NCBI RefSeq assembly: GCF_026745355.1
Contig: NC_079206.1
Coordinates: 26,169,845-26,233,844 of the forward strand
Origin: Beta vulgaris subsp. vulgaris
Taxonomy: Eukaryota; Streptophyta; Magnoliopsida; Caryophyllales; Amaranthaceae
Reading direction: 5' to 3'
DNA length: 64,000 bases
The notes beneath the pieces were generated by a model. The model did not search any database. It saw only the letters and a program-made list of their open reading frames with translations, and had not been told where the DNA came from. Below are positions 45,701-60,900 of this stretch, piece after piece. Made by a program: the position numbers and the translations under genes. How positions within the stretch are numbered: the stretch's first letter is position 1; each line of letters starts with the position of its first letter.

Positions 45701-45816
45701 AGTAAAACATTGATGAGCAAGAAAAACCTGTAATACCAAGATCGAAGTTATATGCCTTACATAATATAATGATTTGGAAGATGTCAACCACTTTAAATTA
45801 GTGAAAGGTGAGTAGT

Positions 45817-45822
45817 TTATTA
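45817..45822 (-). terminator. Polyadenylation signal of the D-lactate dehydrogenase gene
   Basis: AATAAA read on the - strand about 105 bp after the TGA stop codon (45930-45928); the nearest canonical signal. Confidence 0.55.
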
Positions 45823-45927
45823 CACTGAGATTTATAATAGTACAAGCATTGACAGAAGAAAAACTTACAATGATGGTACACCATACACCATATGATTAGA
45901 AGTCGCAGTAAAACATAGAGAATACTC

Positions 45928-48900
45928 TCAAAAACAGACATGAGGAGGGATTAGCTTTCCAGGATTCATGATATTGTTAGGATCCAAAGCTGTTTTTATG
46001 CTTTTCATGGTTCTCAAATTTTCTATCCCGAGCTCTTGTTCGAGGTACTGAAACCAGAAAACAAATAAAGTTGACAAGAATAAGTACCAGCACAAATTAT
46101 TAGAATAGACGGTCTAATTTTAACATAAAATTAAACGAACTCAATACTGAATTTTTCTAAGAAGCCCATTCCATTTCACTCTAACCCAACACTGTTCTAG
46201 TCATCCCTTCTCTTCTCCTTCCTTTGTTTTCTTGATTCTCGAACTACAACAGACAATTTCAAAAAATAACTCGGGAGTCGTACAGAACAGATTAAACTAG
46301 TCACTAAATGGATTAAACTAGTCATTGAATGAGTGAAAGATATCATTACTGAATAGATTAAACTGGTCACAAAATAAATAAATTTGGTCCCTAAATAGAT
46401 TAAATTGATCACAATATTAAAAAAAGGTGGCATGTTCTCTTCTAAACATTGGACTTAGGCCGAGCCTAATGTTAAACTAAAAGTAGGCGGTCTCTTACAA
46501 GACCAACTACCAAATACTCCATTCGGGTAAAACAGGTGGTTTATTAGACGTAGCCTTGCCAAAATTGGATGTCAAACGCAATACTATATGAGGAAAGTGG
46601 GTTAACAATAATAATATGGTTGATTATAAATATAGTTTCAAAAAAACAAGAAAATCACAAGAATAATCCCGATACACTTCAAATAATAATCCCAACTATT
46701 GATTATTCTATAATAATCCCAACTATAGGGGTGCCTTCTTATGATGACCCCAAAATATTGTTTAAGTGGTAAACATTTGTTAAGTTTTTGTTTTCTTTTA
46801 TTCTTTCCTTTCTCTCTTCCCCTCTCCTCCTCTGCTTAACTAGAACTTTGACACATCTTAATTTGACCTACTAAACTGGTCTTTTCAGGTTGATCGCAAT
46901 CCCCCCCAAGACTTAATCTGAAATATACTTGGGATCATTAGGAGAAGACTAACCATAGTCGGATTATTCTTGTAGCTTTCTCCATTTACATAACCAAATT
47001 GAAGGACCATATAATTTAGGAAAGATATCTGTACAGAACCTATCATATTTATAAATAAAATGCTATACTAAGTCAGATAGAGATCCCATCACCTTCATTT
47101 TGCCAGTACCAACTCCATGTTCTCCCGTACATGTTCCTGCTCAGTTGGAGGAACCAGCATAAGTAATATGTCATACAAAACTGTAAAGTTTCAACAAAGT
47201 GATACTACAAAATACACATTGCTACTCATTAGAAATTTGGTGACCTAAGTGGACAGGAAATATGAGTATATGATAGATAATCAGATCCACTTTCTTCAAC
47301 TTCCTTTTGCCTTTTTTTTTTTTTTTTTTTGTGGAATGGAGGGGAAGGGGTTTGTGCTGGGAGTTTGTCTCAGCCATGACCCACTTATCTTATATGAGTC
47401 AAAATAAATTAGATGGATACCTTCCATTGACAATGCTGTCTGGACCATGAATTGATTCAGCCTCTCAGCTTCTTGTCTGTGTTCTTCTTTGTTAGGATCA
47501 AACAAGATCACGGTATGAAAGTTTCCATCACCAGCATGGGCAATAACAGAGCTGTTTGCGTACCCAATTTATTAGAAAGGGCATAATTTTTTAACTGTTC
47601 AGCTTGAAGGTATAGATAGCATCAAGAAGCATGCAGAAAAAGCTAGCAAGCTTATCAAACCAAGCAGCGGGATTACCATACTAACGGAGAGGCATCCAGC
47701 ACTTCCTTGGACTTCGAAATCAGCTCTGCAAGTTGTGACAAAGGCACACACACATCCTGAAACAAGGTTCATGATAAATATGAAAGTGATAAGTCTGATA
47801 ACTATCCATCCCATACTACTTCAAGATATAGGGTAATGGGGAATGGTTCAAACTTTCTTTAAAGTTCATTGATATAAACACTATTGGTCGGTTTGGTAGG
47901 TTGTAATATAGGCGGTTATGTTAATTAATCTATATATAATTTTGTACAGATAATCTAATGTCAATGTCCATGACAACCGATAGGAATAATAATTTATGAT
48001 GCAAAAGAGATCTTGGGGTGAAGAAGCATTACCATGGTCATTGACATATGTATTTCATAATTGCATAGATTCTTTAACGTTACCTCCATTACCATCAACC
48101 AAATGGACAGTAAGCTTAACCCTCAAGGATCATGACATAGATTGAAAATGGAGAGATGATAAAGGTGACAGATAAAGATCTTCTCAATTCTGTTATTGCT
48201 ATTGAGGATCAATGGGATTGGAGAAAATCAACTGGGACTTGAGCAGCCATCTGGCAACTCCATTCAAATAGACAAGAAAAGGAAGATCTTACACAGATGG
48301 ATCTAGAATAGAAGAATCAACTGACCGAAATCATTGCCTCGAATCCAGGTTCCATTGCAAAGCAGGCCCAGAGTGCTTCCTTCCTCATCTGCGCAAAAAT
48401 ATGAATAACAGATATATGTTGTCACATTCACTATTTTGTTCAATATTCACTTCATCCATCTTCCTTTCTCCATTTTTTTCCTTTAATTTGTGGGCGAGCG
48501 AGAGGACAACACTAGCTCGACACAGACACCCGATGCTTGCTAAAAACACACGTATCGTGAGAGAAGTGTCCATTAACTTATTTTCCTTCACTAAAATCTT
48601 CCCTCATACAATACCTTTTTAATCATAAAGGGGAGAAAAAGGAACTAATATCATCGTTGGTCAAGTAAAAAAATGTTGGCCCAAAGCGATTTAGAAGTTT
48701 GAAGTTAAGGAAAATCATAGCAGCAAACTTTGATATGAAACTACTCAATTGTATGCTGCCATTGCCATAACAGATCATGAATTTAACTCCCACAAGCCAA
48801 ATATGGATAGTCGGTCTACAGTAACAAGTAAAACAAATCTGAGCCTCAGTATGAAGCTTTAAAAAGGTAATGGAATGAAGATCCACAAGTTACATACACC

Positions 48901-51900
48901 ACACAGGTACGCTGGGTCACTAGTACAAACTAGCAATCCTTATGTAACTATAGTCCGACATTATATCAAAGCTAAGTTATTAGGCTGTTTAACGCTGCAA
49001 CATACCCGTTGTGCACAGAACTTCAACATTGAAGGTTTAATCAGCCAAAAGACTGAACTGAAACACTTGTAATTGGTTGGAAAAGCTAGACTACGGAACA
49101 TTAAACAAGGCTATTCGGTGCATAAATGATGCAACGAGGCAGGACATCAAAGACCAGCTAAGCAAAGAGTCACAGTCAATTTCAGAAGGACTAAATTACA
49201 TAGAATTGGAGAAGCCTATAAAATTTGACCAGAAGAAGAAACACAAAAGGGGGATGGGGGAAGAGAAGAAGAATATATCTTATACATTTGTACAGTTATT
49301 GAACCAAAAGTTACTTCTTAACTGTGCAGTCTTTCAACACATTAGGCGATATAGCAGATCTGTACGAGGGATGGAATGAAAGGCAACCGAGATGCTTTCT
49401 ACCAGGAAAGAGTGACTGCGTGATTTATCAAATTAATCTTCACCCCACCCCCCCCCCCCCTCCCCGCCAAGATGAAATTAGGAATTAGTATGGCTCCTTC
49501 CAAGTTACCTTCCAAAGCTCCTTCTTAGCTTGAGGTTCTTCAGCATACATGAAATCTGAGCCACTGTGCTCACAGACAATCTTCTGAACCAGCATAGTTT
49601 GTTCGCGTGAATATGCTTCTGCAAAAGGAGGAAGTGAGTAAAGCTTATCACTTACCAGCCAGTAAATGCAATAACAAAATAAATATAAGTTCAAGTCCAT
49701 CGGGGAAAATCACTATATACATAAGCAACCACTAAAGAGCTATTTGTTAAGTCATAGATCATATCCCCTCCCCCACTTCCTGGCCAACTAACAACATCAA
49801 TCACCACTTTGTATCACTCTTAAGATAATTAGAAGAGAAAACCAACATGTAGCCCTCCTGAAATTCTTATTCAGCACACAAAATTGCGAGTTCTTACACC
49901 AACACAGAGAAACAGACAAGCACGCAGCACTTCTAATAATACTACTGGTATCAGCATCAGAAAGTATTACCTCCAGCAAGACACTTCGTTTGGCTTTCCT
50001 TTTTATAATACTACTGGTAGTGGAAAAAATAGATAAAAACAAGCCGCTAATTTGTCAAGTAAAATAAAGATGGAGGCCACAAGAAAAAAAATTACTATCC
50101 AGTATAAATTCTGCAAGCAGGTATTTAAGAGAATAAGACATCTCTAGTAGGACATAGACATACATAATAATATGACTTCACACTTCATAGGGAAAAATGG
50201 AAATTGTTGACTACCCTAGTATCATATAAAATCCAACTTTTAATAGTGAAAAAAAGCTTATGCTAACAGTGATAAATGACTACCTCCAGTTCAACAACAA
50301 TTACAAGAAAACTGTAAAGCAATTATCAGAAACTTGATCAAGATAAAGAAAATGTCATTAACCTGTTCCGACAAATTCAAATAATAATGTAGGTGTTTCT
50401 GGCAAATTTGATCCATTGGCAATATTTATTGCCCTTACTTGAACCTCATCCATGAGTTCTACCCTGGATACCTGGTTTTGTGTGACTACTGTAAGTAAAC
50501 TGAATGCATATTAATGTCGAAAAGGCTATATGACTTAATAACATCATGTGAATTATCATATTGGGAGTAGAGTAAAACTCCGATAAATTTATTGGTGTTA
50601 ATTGTTGAATAATCCAACTCTAAACAATGAGCACATTTGATTTGAAGAAAATTATATATAAAAAAAAGGAAAAATTTAGGCTGCAGCCTTTCCTCTTACT
50701 AAGACTACCATATATTCGAACAGGAAACTTTACATCACAAGGGATTCTCAGATGAAAGATATTTAAGCCCTCCATTTACATGAACATGCTTGGGATAGTA
50801 AAAGAGATAGGAGTATTATGTGAGAGGAATACATAGTTACATATGATACCAATTTGGGTGTCATTTGATAAGAGGTTTTAAGATGGGGAGATAACTTCCT
50901 TTTCAAGATAACTGGGTTTTACTTTCTCATTTAATCCACATTAAAGATTTCAAGTGAGATTTTCTCTCAGTCCAAATGAAAAATCCTCTCTGACTTACTC
51001 TATCCATGTACACTCCTACACTTCCAAAATTACTTTGGATAGTTGATGCTTCAGTAGATAGAAATGAATTAACGATAAAATGAACAAAGGTGAAGCAACA
51101 CGAGTCTTCTCATTTACCTGTATACCAGACAGCATAGTGGCAATAGCAACATCAGCAGCATCCTTGACTGTAGGGAAGTTGCACCTTGCAACCTGTACAT
51201 ATCTTCCTTAATCAGTCCACAATTCATGGAATCAACTGCAGTATGTAATTAAGACAACTATAAACAATTCAACCCTGTTAAGCTTCATATTAGCACTAAG
51301 CGGATTTCATACTGGAAGTCCTTGTAGGCAAACAGTTCTGTTATAAACTGAAGAATATGCTAATGAATTGGAAGAATGGAAGAACTAAAGGGCAGAAGTA
51401 TAAGAAGATGAGAGAGGTAAAAAGGTGAATTATGATTCTCCGGACATTCAAGTTTTCTGGTGTCACTCCCAAGAGAACAAACTTGACAATACTTTTCAGT
51501 AATTTTCTGGCTCTACTCTGCTTTCCTTTTCTTACAATTCTGTTGCAAAAATTCTGAAACAACGGAAGTATGACTTTGAGGCATCAATTAGCTTATACGA
51601 CTATGTGAGTGCTTGATAACTTATAATTCAAAACGAAAGAAATAGAGGACATGATCAAGGAACGCAAAAAAAGATTTTATCCAATATCAATCCCTCGACA
51701 AGAATGTGGACGATCCACATTGACATTTCTTGATCATTTAAAGATTTCTGCTCGCCTAGGAAAGCCTCACGGCCTGGTGGTTGGCGTAATGATAATGACC
51801 CGGAGCTTTGTTAGGATGATTATTTTATGGAATAGCACCACCCACATCTGATCTCACATTGGACGATCAGGAAAATAACAAACAAGAAAATTTAGATGAG

Positions 51901-54900
51901 AGATTTTAGTGGCCAAAGCTTGACTTTTAAAATAACGCTTGTGCAGGGGAGCTCGAAGTCTGGCGGAAAATCTGAACCATAGTTAACATTTCGAATAGAA
52001 CCGGTGTTGTAGACTTCTCAGCGTAAGCCAAAAAAAGAGTACTATTTCCAGAATTAGAGTTTGACGACAGCTGCTTCAGCAGACTAACCACGGAGCTTGG
52101 ATACGATTTCCCGATTGCAACGTGGGTAGAAGATCCTTCTCTTTCTCTGTAAAGATAGGCTGTGCTTTGCATGTCCTACATTTAGAATAGTGGTTGATCT
52201 TTTGAAGCTGCGAGCTAAATAGTAGAAGCAAAGCCAAAATTGGAGCCGTGAAGGGCGTTTCAAGTTTGAATAGATAGAGGACTAAGTATTTAAGGTCCCG
52301 ATCGACGGTCGAGCTTGGCACTTTTAAACTCCCGACGAAACGGCTCCGAAACAAACAAAAAGGTGTGTGCCACAAAATTCTGAGAAAACGCGAAAAGGCC
52401 TGGAGACATCATGTCAAGAGGGAAGACTAAACATAATTTATCCCAGGTGGAATGTGCGAAAACTTATATATGTTTCAGACAGTGGACATCTAATTAGGAC
52501 ACCCAGAATATCACAGTGGAAATCCACTCTCTGATGGAGGGAGCATACAGCATAGTCAACAAACCAAAAGAAAACTTTCTATCTTAAATGTGAATCTGCA
52601 AGTACCACTGAGTATTGAGGTATTTTTTGAAGGCGTAGAGTAACTTCAGTAATCACACCCAAGGTTCCTTCACTTCCAATCACCAGCCGGGTCAAATCAT
52701 ACCTGACAAGTAAGCATTAAAAAAACTTGATGTCACTATGTAAAACTTAATTGGCAAGCAAAAAGCATATAGGAGAAAAGGAACAGGCACAAGCATGAAA
52801 GCAAGTTTTCAGATGACCCAAAATCATTTATAAATCCCACAAAAATCAAACACATAGGATTGCCCACCTTTTTCTGTTAAATTAGCACCTTTTATATGAA
52901 CAATTAAACCCAATTGGTTTCTTTGGTGACCTGAAAGGCTAAAATCATAGTCTTAAATAAATAACATTTACTACTTCATAATTTGCATGTCTACACAAAC
53001 AATTACAATTAGAATGAAAATAACAAAAAATTGGAACAGAATAACAGACCATCCGCTTTTAATAATCCCAATTATGAGTTATTTATGAACAATCCCAACT
53101 ATTGAGAATGTCTTCCCAAGTTTAACCTCATAATTATATGAGTGTGTCTTTTAGCTGGTATTCCTAGTTTCTCTTCTTTTTAGGATACCGTCGTGGAGGT
53201 TATTAATAGAAGATGGGGTAGATACATCATAGTTCGAAAATACGGTTTCAGTCGCGGTAACGGTCACGATGATGCGGGAACGGGGATGATGCGGTTGTCG
53301 TACCGCTGAATATCGGCTTAAACCATGAAATATCCCTAAAACCAACCTGAAATACTTTTTTTTACACCTTTACGATGCGGGTAATATTGGTTCGGTAGAT
53401 TTGAAAACGGAACGATGCGGCCTTGTTTGACACCATGAGATATGTGCATTAATTCCATACAAATACATCAAAATCATTCAGGCATTCCCTTCTTTGAACC
53501 TCTCTTTGAAGGCCTAGCAATCAAGTTGGAGTCACAAGAGGATAGAGGAGACAAACACAACGATTTGTTCTCAAGATCTTCAATTCTGTATCCATTTGCT
53601 TTGCCTGTAACTAGAGAACTTTGAGTACACTCATCCACCTCCTTCGTTCTTCTCTCTAATAAATCTCTTTTTCTTTTTTAGGAAAAGATGCATTTCCAAG
53701 AACAAGAAAATCAATATTGATGCCCGGACAGCTAGATAAGTGAGAGGAAGGAAGGGCAAAGTGAACCATATCTAGCTGAAAGAAAAGAGTCATGATAGTT
53801 CTACTGTGAAAACTATGAGAACATTCTCATTTGTTTGAGATATACCCTTGGTCAAAGGAAGAAAGAAAATATGCATTACAGTCTGAAAGAAGTGGAAAAA
53901 CAAACCCTGCAGCACTCTTTCGGGCACGATTTCCTGTCTTGACAACATCACCATTTGCCAGGACAACCTATAGAGCATGAAAGATTTTATCAGGACATTG
54001 TAGTCATCTTCAGAAATATACAAGACAAGCAACAAGGACAAACCTTTAAATTGATGACATTTTCACGCATTGTCCCATACCTACATGCTAGAAGAAAAGG
54101 CATCAACATTTACACTCTCAGTCCATGAAAATCACAACATCATAAATCCATAAAAATTTCATGCTGAAGACATGGCTGTTGGAAAGAAAGCTGTCAAAAT
54201 GAAGAAACTCGAAAGAAGAGTACCAATACTACACTATTAACTAGAGACAATAACTAATAAACACCTATATCTGATTCAGATTAGTACAGCTTAGCCCTAA
54301 AGAAGTAACAAAAATATTAAATGCCTGAGTTGAAGTTATCAATCACCATAATAATTGAAGAGTGATGACGTCTTAGAGATCTATGTCATCTCACTCAGTC
54401 AGCCTGGTGTACCCCAACTCCACAATGTTATACATTTTTGTATTGGGTTTATAGCCCAGTTGCAAGAAGGATATTACTCCCTCTGTTTCAACATATAAGG
54501 CACATCAACCACTACTGCACATATTAAGATTTTAGCTGACTTCAGTTGAACATGCTTTGGTATTTGGTAATATACATTGACATTAACATTGATGCTAAAG
54601 AATTACCTATCAAATCACCTCGTCTTTATTAACAGGCATTTAATATTTTTTACATTAAGAGTTTTGGCTAAAATGCCTTATAATATGGAATAGGGGGGAG
54701 CACACACGTCCTTGCTGTAAATCAGGCATTCAGACTATTAGTAATGTCCACAAGAATATTTGGTCACCAAGGCAAACATTTATAAGACTGAAATTAGAAA
54801 GGGAGGGGGGGTTAAAGCAAATTGAATGTCAATTATATGATTTATAATTATAATTGGAAGGTCACAACTTCCATGCTTTCACAAGATTTTTGATTCTTTT

Positions 54901-57900
54901 CGAATAGAAAGTACAAGAAAAAATGACCGGGTATCAACTACCAACCTCACAGCTAATGAACCAGAGCAACGAGTCGCACACATGCCACCAATTGTAGCAC
55001 CAGGACCTGTTCATTGAGATGAAATCAAAGAATTCTTGATCAACAAACATAACAAGTTAACCTCATGAGTTAATACCACAGAAATCATTAGAAGATTAGC
55101 CAAATAAAGAAACTTGTAAAGATATCAAAATAGCAATATAAAGGTGCAATCATTAAATGACAATCATAACCAAAGTTTCAATAAGTATATGGTCCAATAA
55201 TTATGATTGCATCATCTGCTCTCCATCCTTCAATTCTTTTCAGTGTAAAACTTAAGAATAAAAGAGTGAAGAGTCACCCTAGAATTGCATTGTCCATATT
55301 AATATTGCACTCCCTCCGTTTCATAAAGATCTTCCTTGTTACTGTTACCACAAATACCAATGAGAATCAATTTGTGTGGGGTGTGGGGTGTGGGGTGGGT
55401 AAAGTATGAGAGAGAAAGGGGTTAAGATAAATAAACAAATAAAAAGGGGTTAAAGTAGGAGAAAGAAATGGAGTACAATTGAATTAATAATGTAATGGTG
55501 GACCATATGATAGGGACATGAGAGAGTAAAAAGGGGAAAAAATTCCAAATAAGGAATAAAGTAAAAGAGGGAAGATCTTTTGGAAACGCACTTAAACGGA
55601 AAGAGGGAAGATCTTTAGGAAACGGAGGGAGTATTTTTCATACTTTCCTTTATCCAATTACATGTATAATCACAATGGATATGATGCACAAATGCAATTA
55701 TAGAGACTAATAACATTGTTTCAATCATAGATTATGTGAATAATGTAGGTCTTTTCTCTTGTTGCACGCAGCAGCCATGTCGATTACTCAGTACTAAATT
55801 TAAAAATGATCAATGATACATCTTTTTCATTACAGAGATCACTTTTGAGAGCAGAATTTCAAATGTTAAGCTGTTGACTTACCTGTAAAAGACAGTAGTA
55901 TTACTCAGTTAAGAACCTAGCAATTTCCAGTCAGCTACTTTTTTGAACCAATATTTGACTGTTAATGAGGGAGCCCAAAAATCATGATATCTATATCAAG
56001 GAGATCATCAGTTTCCATCTTCCACACAGTCACTCCAACTACATCATATTGAAGAAAGACTTCTAGCTCCTGCTATAAAAGATACCAATTTCCTACTAAA
56101 CAATGCCCACAACCTTAGTTATAAAATCTTGAACTCTCATAATATGATAAACAAGTGCCTCTCCTAGTCTCCTTTACCCCATAAATCTGCTTGTCACTTA
56201 TCTGATAACAAGGATGCAGTTTAGAAAATGCACACAACGATAGAGAGATATAAATCCACACGGCCTAGAGCAGTTATGTGCAATACAACACAAGCACAAG
56301 AAAGAACATATGAAAACATCACACAGATGAAATAATGAATGTTACCAGGATCGAGAGGAAAGAATAAGCCATAAGGTTCCAAGTATTCATTTAACTCCAT
56401 CCATCCGATCCCAGGCTCAACAACCACATCCATATCCTTGACGTGTAATGCTTTAATATTCTGCAGTCATATTAGATAACGTTCTGACTATCAAATATTT
56501 AGGAAATCTCATGTGTATAGAGTTAAATTACAAGTAACAACCAGATAAAACGTCCTTGTCTATATCAGGTTCCCTTGCTTCTGTGAATGTGGTGCTTCAT
56601 TTACTAACTTTATCATCTTTCTGTAATCTCAACCTACCTTATTCTCTAATAACTATCTGATAGAAACTTTAATAATGCTTTTGGCAGTGGAGCAATGAAT
56701 GTCAAGCAACAATATTGAGCACCAGGAAATCCTACTGAGCCACTGTCTATTAAGAGAGGAAAATATAGTTCCTAAGACACAGGTGACTGTTTACAAATGT
56801 TCACCAATATCTTATCCTTGCCCATCAACAAGTACTTTTTGTTCTTAAATTCAATGCGCTTCAGTCATATAATGTCATTATACTACCATACTATGCATAG
56901 CATTCATAAATCATCTTACCAAGTCTAAGTAAACAACTAAAGTGAATTATGGAAAAAAAAAATAGAACGTCCACAAAATGCTGTCAAGAAGAACACCCTT
57001 TCTTTACATAGAAAGTCGAGAACCATGATTTGTATGATACAAAGTCCTCAACATAAAACAGCATTACTAAATGTGGAGAGTACGTACTTTCATTAGGGAC
57101 ATGTCAATGCTAACTCCTCCATGAGGAGACAAAGTATGACCCTCAATAGATGTAGCTCCACCATAAGGTACAATAGGAACCTGCTTGTGAAAGAAGAAGC
57201 AATTCAGTCACAGGAAAGTAAAAAATAAAAAATTCACAATATGGATCAGATTTCTCACAAGAACAGGTCACTGTCAATATGAGAAATACAGTGAGATAAC
57301 CAGCTGAAACTACAAGGAGACCATCAGGGGTTTAAGCTGCCAACGAGCATGTCAAAAAAATAAATAAATAAAAACTGTACCTTATGCTTGTTACAAGACT
57401 TAACAATCAAGGAAACTTCCTGAGCAGACCTGCAAGGAATAAGTTTAACATTTCTTATTTCCATAAACTAAGCAATAGGGGTAAAGTCTAATGAATGAAT
57501 GAATGAATAAAAGTGAGTTGATACCATATAACTCTGTGTTTAGGTGATTTTGTCAAATCAACCCATGGCCAAAATTATTCCCATTTCAAGATCCCAGATC
57601 AAACTTGGACCCCACTCCCCGAGGTGATTCCAACTTGCAGAATGACCCTAAACTTTATTACTTTGGGGATGGCATTACTAAGGTAAATTATCCTATGTAA
57701 AAACCACGAATTTCCTAATTTTCATCTACTTATAAGAGTTTCTTCTTTGTTTAAAAGTATTGTACAATATAACAAAGGATTATATCGATAAAAACTTCGA
57801 AAGAAAATGTGGGGTGCAAGAGGTATAAAAATAGGATCTTTAGCTCGGTAATGTTGTCCCCTCGATATCGTTAAGTTTGATGACATTTTACAAGGGTTAG

Positions 57901-60900
57901 CTTAGAAAGGGTACAAATGTTGGGAGTAATTTAGGAAAACCAACCTAGAAGGCTAAAACACATGGACACATAGTTACTCCATCCCAGAATAGTCTGAACA
58001 CTTTCCTTTTATGTATATCCCATATTAGTTAGACCATTTCCATTTTTGGCATGGTCCTACTATTAGTATATTATTTATTTTACACTCCTTTGGCCCACTC
58101 TACCTTTATCAATAAAAAGTTACCCAACTTTCTCTCTCCTCCAATAAAAAGTACTTTCTACACCACTGCCAAGCACGGTATAATATATCGACCCGCATCT
58201 CCGCTTCGCTATCGTATTGTAAAGGTTTTTGAACTTACCACAACAGGAAGGGCCGCGACAGCCACAAAACGATCGCAATGTCCACAAAAGTGGTTCAGCG
58301 ACCGTAACCGCGATTGGCATCCGAAATTTAAAACCATACTGTCAAGAAACATCTTATACTCATAAAAGGAAGACATGCCAGAAGATCTCGCATGCAGGAT
58401 ATATAGAAGTAACAGTAATTTTTGGAGCAAGAAGCTATCGAACAACTCGAGATCACCTCAGATGGATTAACTTAGATATCCTCGTGAACTTATTATTCGA
58501 CATGCAAGAAAAAAGTATATACTGTTAGGCAGTAATTAGACAAGAGGAGGGAAGTGTTCAAACCTTGGAAATACGACAACATCGGGAATATTGACAGCTT
58601 TGTGAAAGCTGTTTTGCGGCTTCCCATGCAAAAATCTTTCATCATAATCCACTGTCATGTTTTCCTGTCATAACACACTACTGATATAATCCACCATGAT
58701 TAAGACTTTCAATGGCTGAAGTGAGAACAACTTTGTGACTGATATTCACAACAAAAATGGAGTAAAATCCATGTAGGACACAATTTGAATATAAAACCTT
58801 AAGAAAACTAGAAAAGTTTGCAGTTCATTAGTGCAACACACAAGGCTCCACTAAAATTCAACATTACTCCAATCAGAATATCAACATATATTTTACTTTG
58901 TTACCTGTTTTGATATTCATCTGTATACAGAACTACATCAGAAATAACAGCTTCCAGATTTACTTGTCAGTTCAAAAGTACCAAGATATAACAAACTTTA
59001 GATTTCTTGTCCAAAATGCTACATAGAATTTCTGGAATCTCAAAAATCAAAGGTCAAAAGCTGATAATACTGCCAAACATGCCCGCAGCATATCTTTTAT
59101 TAACTTCTACAATAGCAGCCTTTTTATTGTCAAGGTTTATTTTTAGACATGCTCGTTGGCAGCTTAAACCCCTGGTGGTATCCTTGTTGTAGTTTCAGCT
59201 GGTTATCTCACTATATTTCTCATATTTACAGTGACCTGTTTTTCTGAGTAATCTGATACAAATCGTGACTTTTTTTTTTTTTACTTTCCTGTGTCTGAAT
59301 TGCTTCTTCTTTCACAGGCAGGTTCCCATTATACCGTATGGTGGGGCTACATCTATTGAGAGTTATACTTTGTCTCCTCATGGAGGGGTTAGCATTGACA
59401 CATCCCTAGCGGAAGTTTGTACTCTTCTCTTTAGTGATGCTACTTTTTGTTGGGGACTTTGTATCAAACAGATCATTGAGGGTATCTAGATAGAGTAAAC
59501 CGGAGCGAATTACTCGTCACTAACTTTTTTACATACTTGCATAATCGTTGATGACTACTCAAAATATCATAGATTAATATCAGTGATATTGATATACTGA
59601 TTGGATAAATAATCAATAATTTCAACTCACTAATGTAAGTGTAGCATTTAGAAGGAAACAAACATAACAGTACTCAAAGATTTAATAGCATAACTCATCA
59701 CTAACTTGGTCTAAATTTTTTCCAAACATTTACAGTAAGATTTACCCCCGCATGCAAAGTGGGTGTTTGGCAATTAGAGTTTTGGGGCAAAAAGAGAGTT
59801 TTTTATCACTTTTAGAGTTTACTCTACGGAGGCGTTTGGTAAAGGGAGTTTCAAGAGAGAGTTTGGAGTGAAAACTTTCAAAATGAAAAAGCTCCTTTTT
59901 GGAGCTTTTTCTTTAGAGAATTAAGTGAGAGAATGTGTGAATGACTTTTTTGTCCATAATTACAATACTAACATATCAGTTAATATGTCCATAATGCATT
60001 TTATACAAACAAAGGGTAATCTACTTTTAGCGATCCGCTAAGTTTTGCCAAACACATTCATGTGAAAAGTTAGTCAAATTTGAAATGTGCTAAACAAAAA
60101 GGTAAAGCTCTACAACTAACTCTAAATCTCTATTTACCAAATCTAAAGTCTAAATTTTTTTCAAAACATTTACACTCGGATTCAAAGAAAGACGAGGGTT
60201 GCTCCAAATTTAGTAGACAACTCCACTATACAATAGTCTAAAAAAGGGAAATCGAACTTCTCGAAGCAAAGAAATCATGACATCAAAAGTCATTTCTTTT
60301 CCTTCAATGTTGTTTGGATTAAGAGCATAAATGTTCCTATAATAGAAGAGCGGTTTTTGTCTACGATAGTTTTTAAAACACAAGGTACTAAGTTGAAGTT
60401 GCTAAATTTAAAAAACAAAAATAAGGGCCAACTTAAACAATGAAAAAATCTCAACCCATAAAACCTCTCAAAATGCCACTAATTTAGAAAATGAATATTT
60501 GAAAACTCCAATGCCCCAAATGTTGCAATTTTATTCTTGAATACGTCTTTAGTGTTTAGACAACCCCTTAATGAAATTTCTTTTCCGTCAAGAGCAATCT
60601 TTAGTATTAAACCACTTTCTCGAGGCGAAAAGGGATTTCTAAACATCCCATTTCCAGTTACGAGCCTATGACATTTTAAGCTTCACATACAAGCTCCCAC
60701 ATTACACCTCAACAAAACATATTCTTCGCATTACAACTTTACAAGTGAGACAAGGCAACGAAACGAAAGACATCAGTAACATGTTGGCTCATTCACACTT
60801 GAATGTAAACTATCTAATTGCTATGATAAGATTGGGTTGACATAGAAATAGCTCATAGAAGACTTGATCCTTGCTCGACTATCAAGCAAAAGATTCCCAC

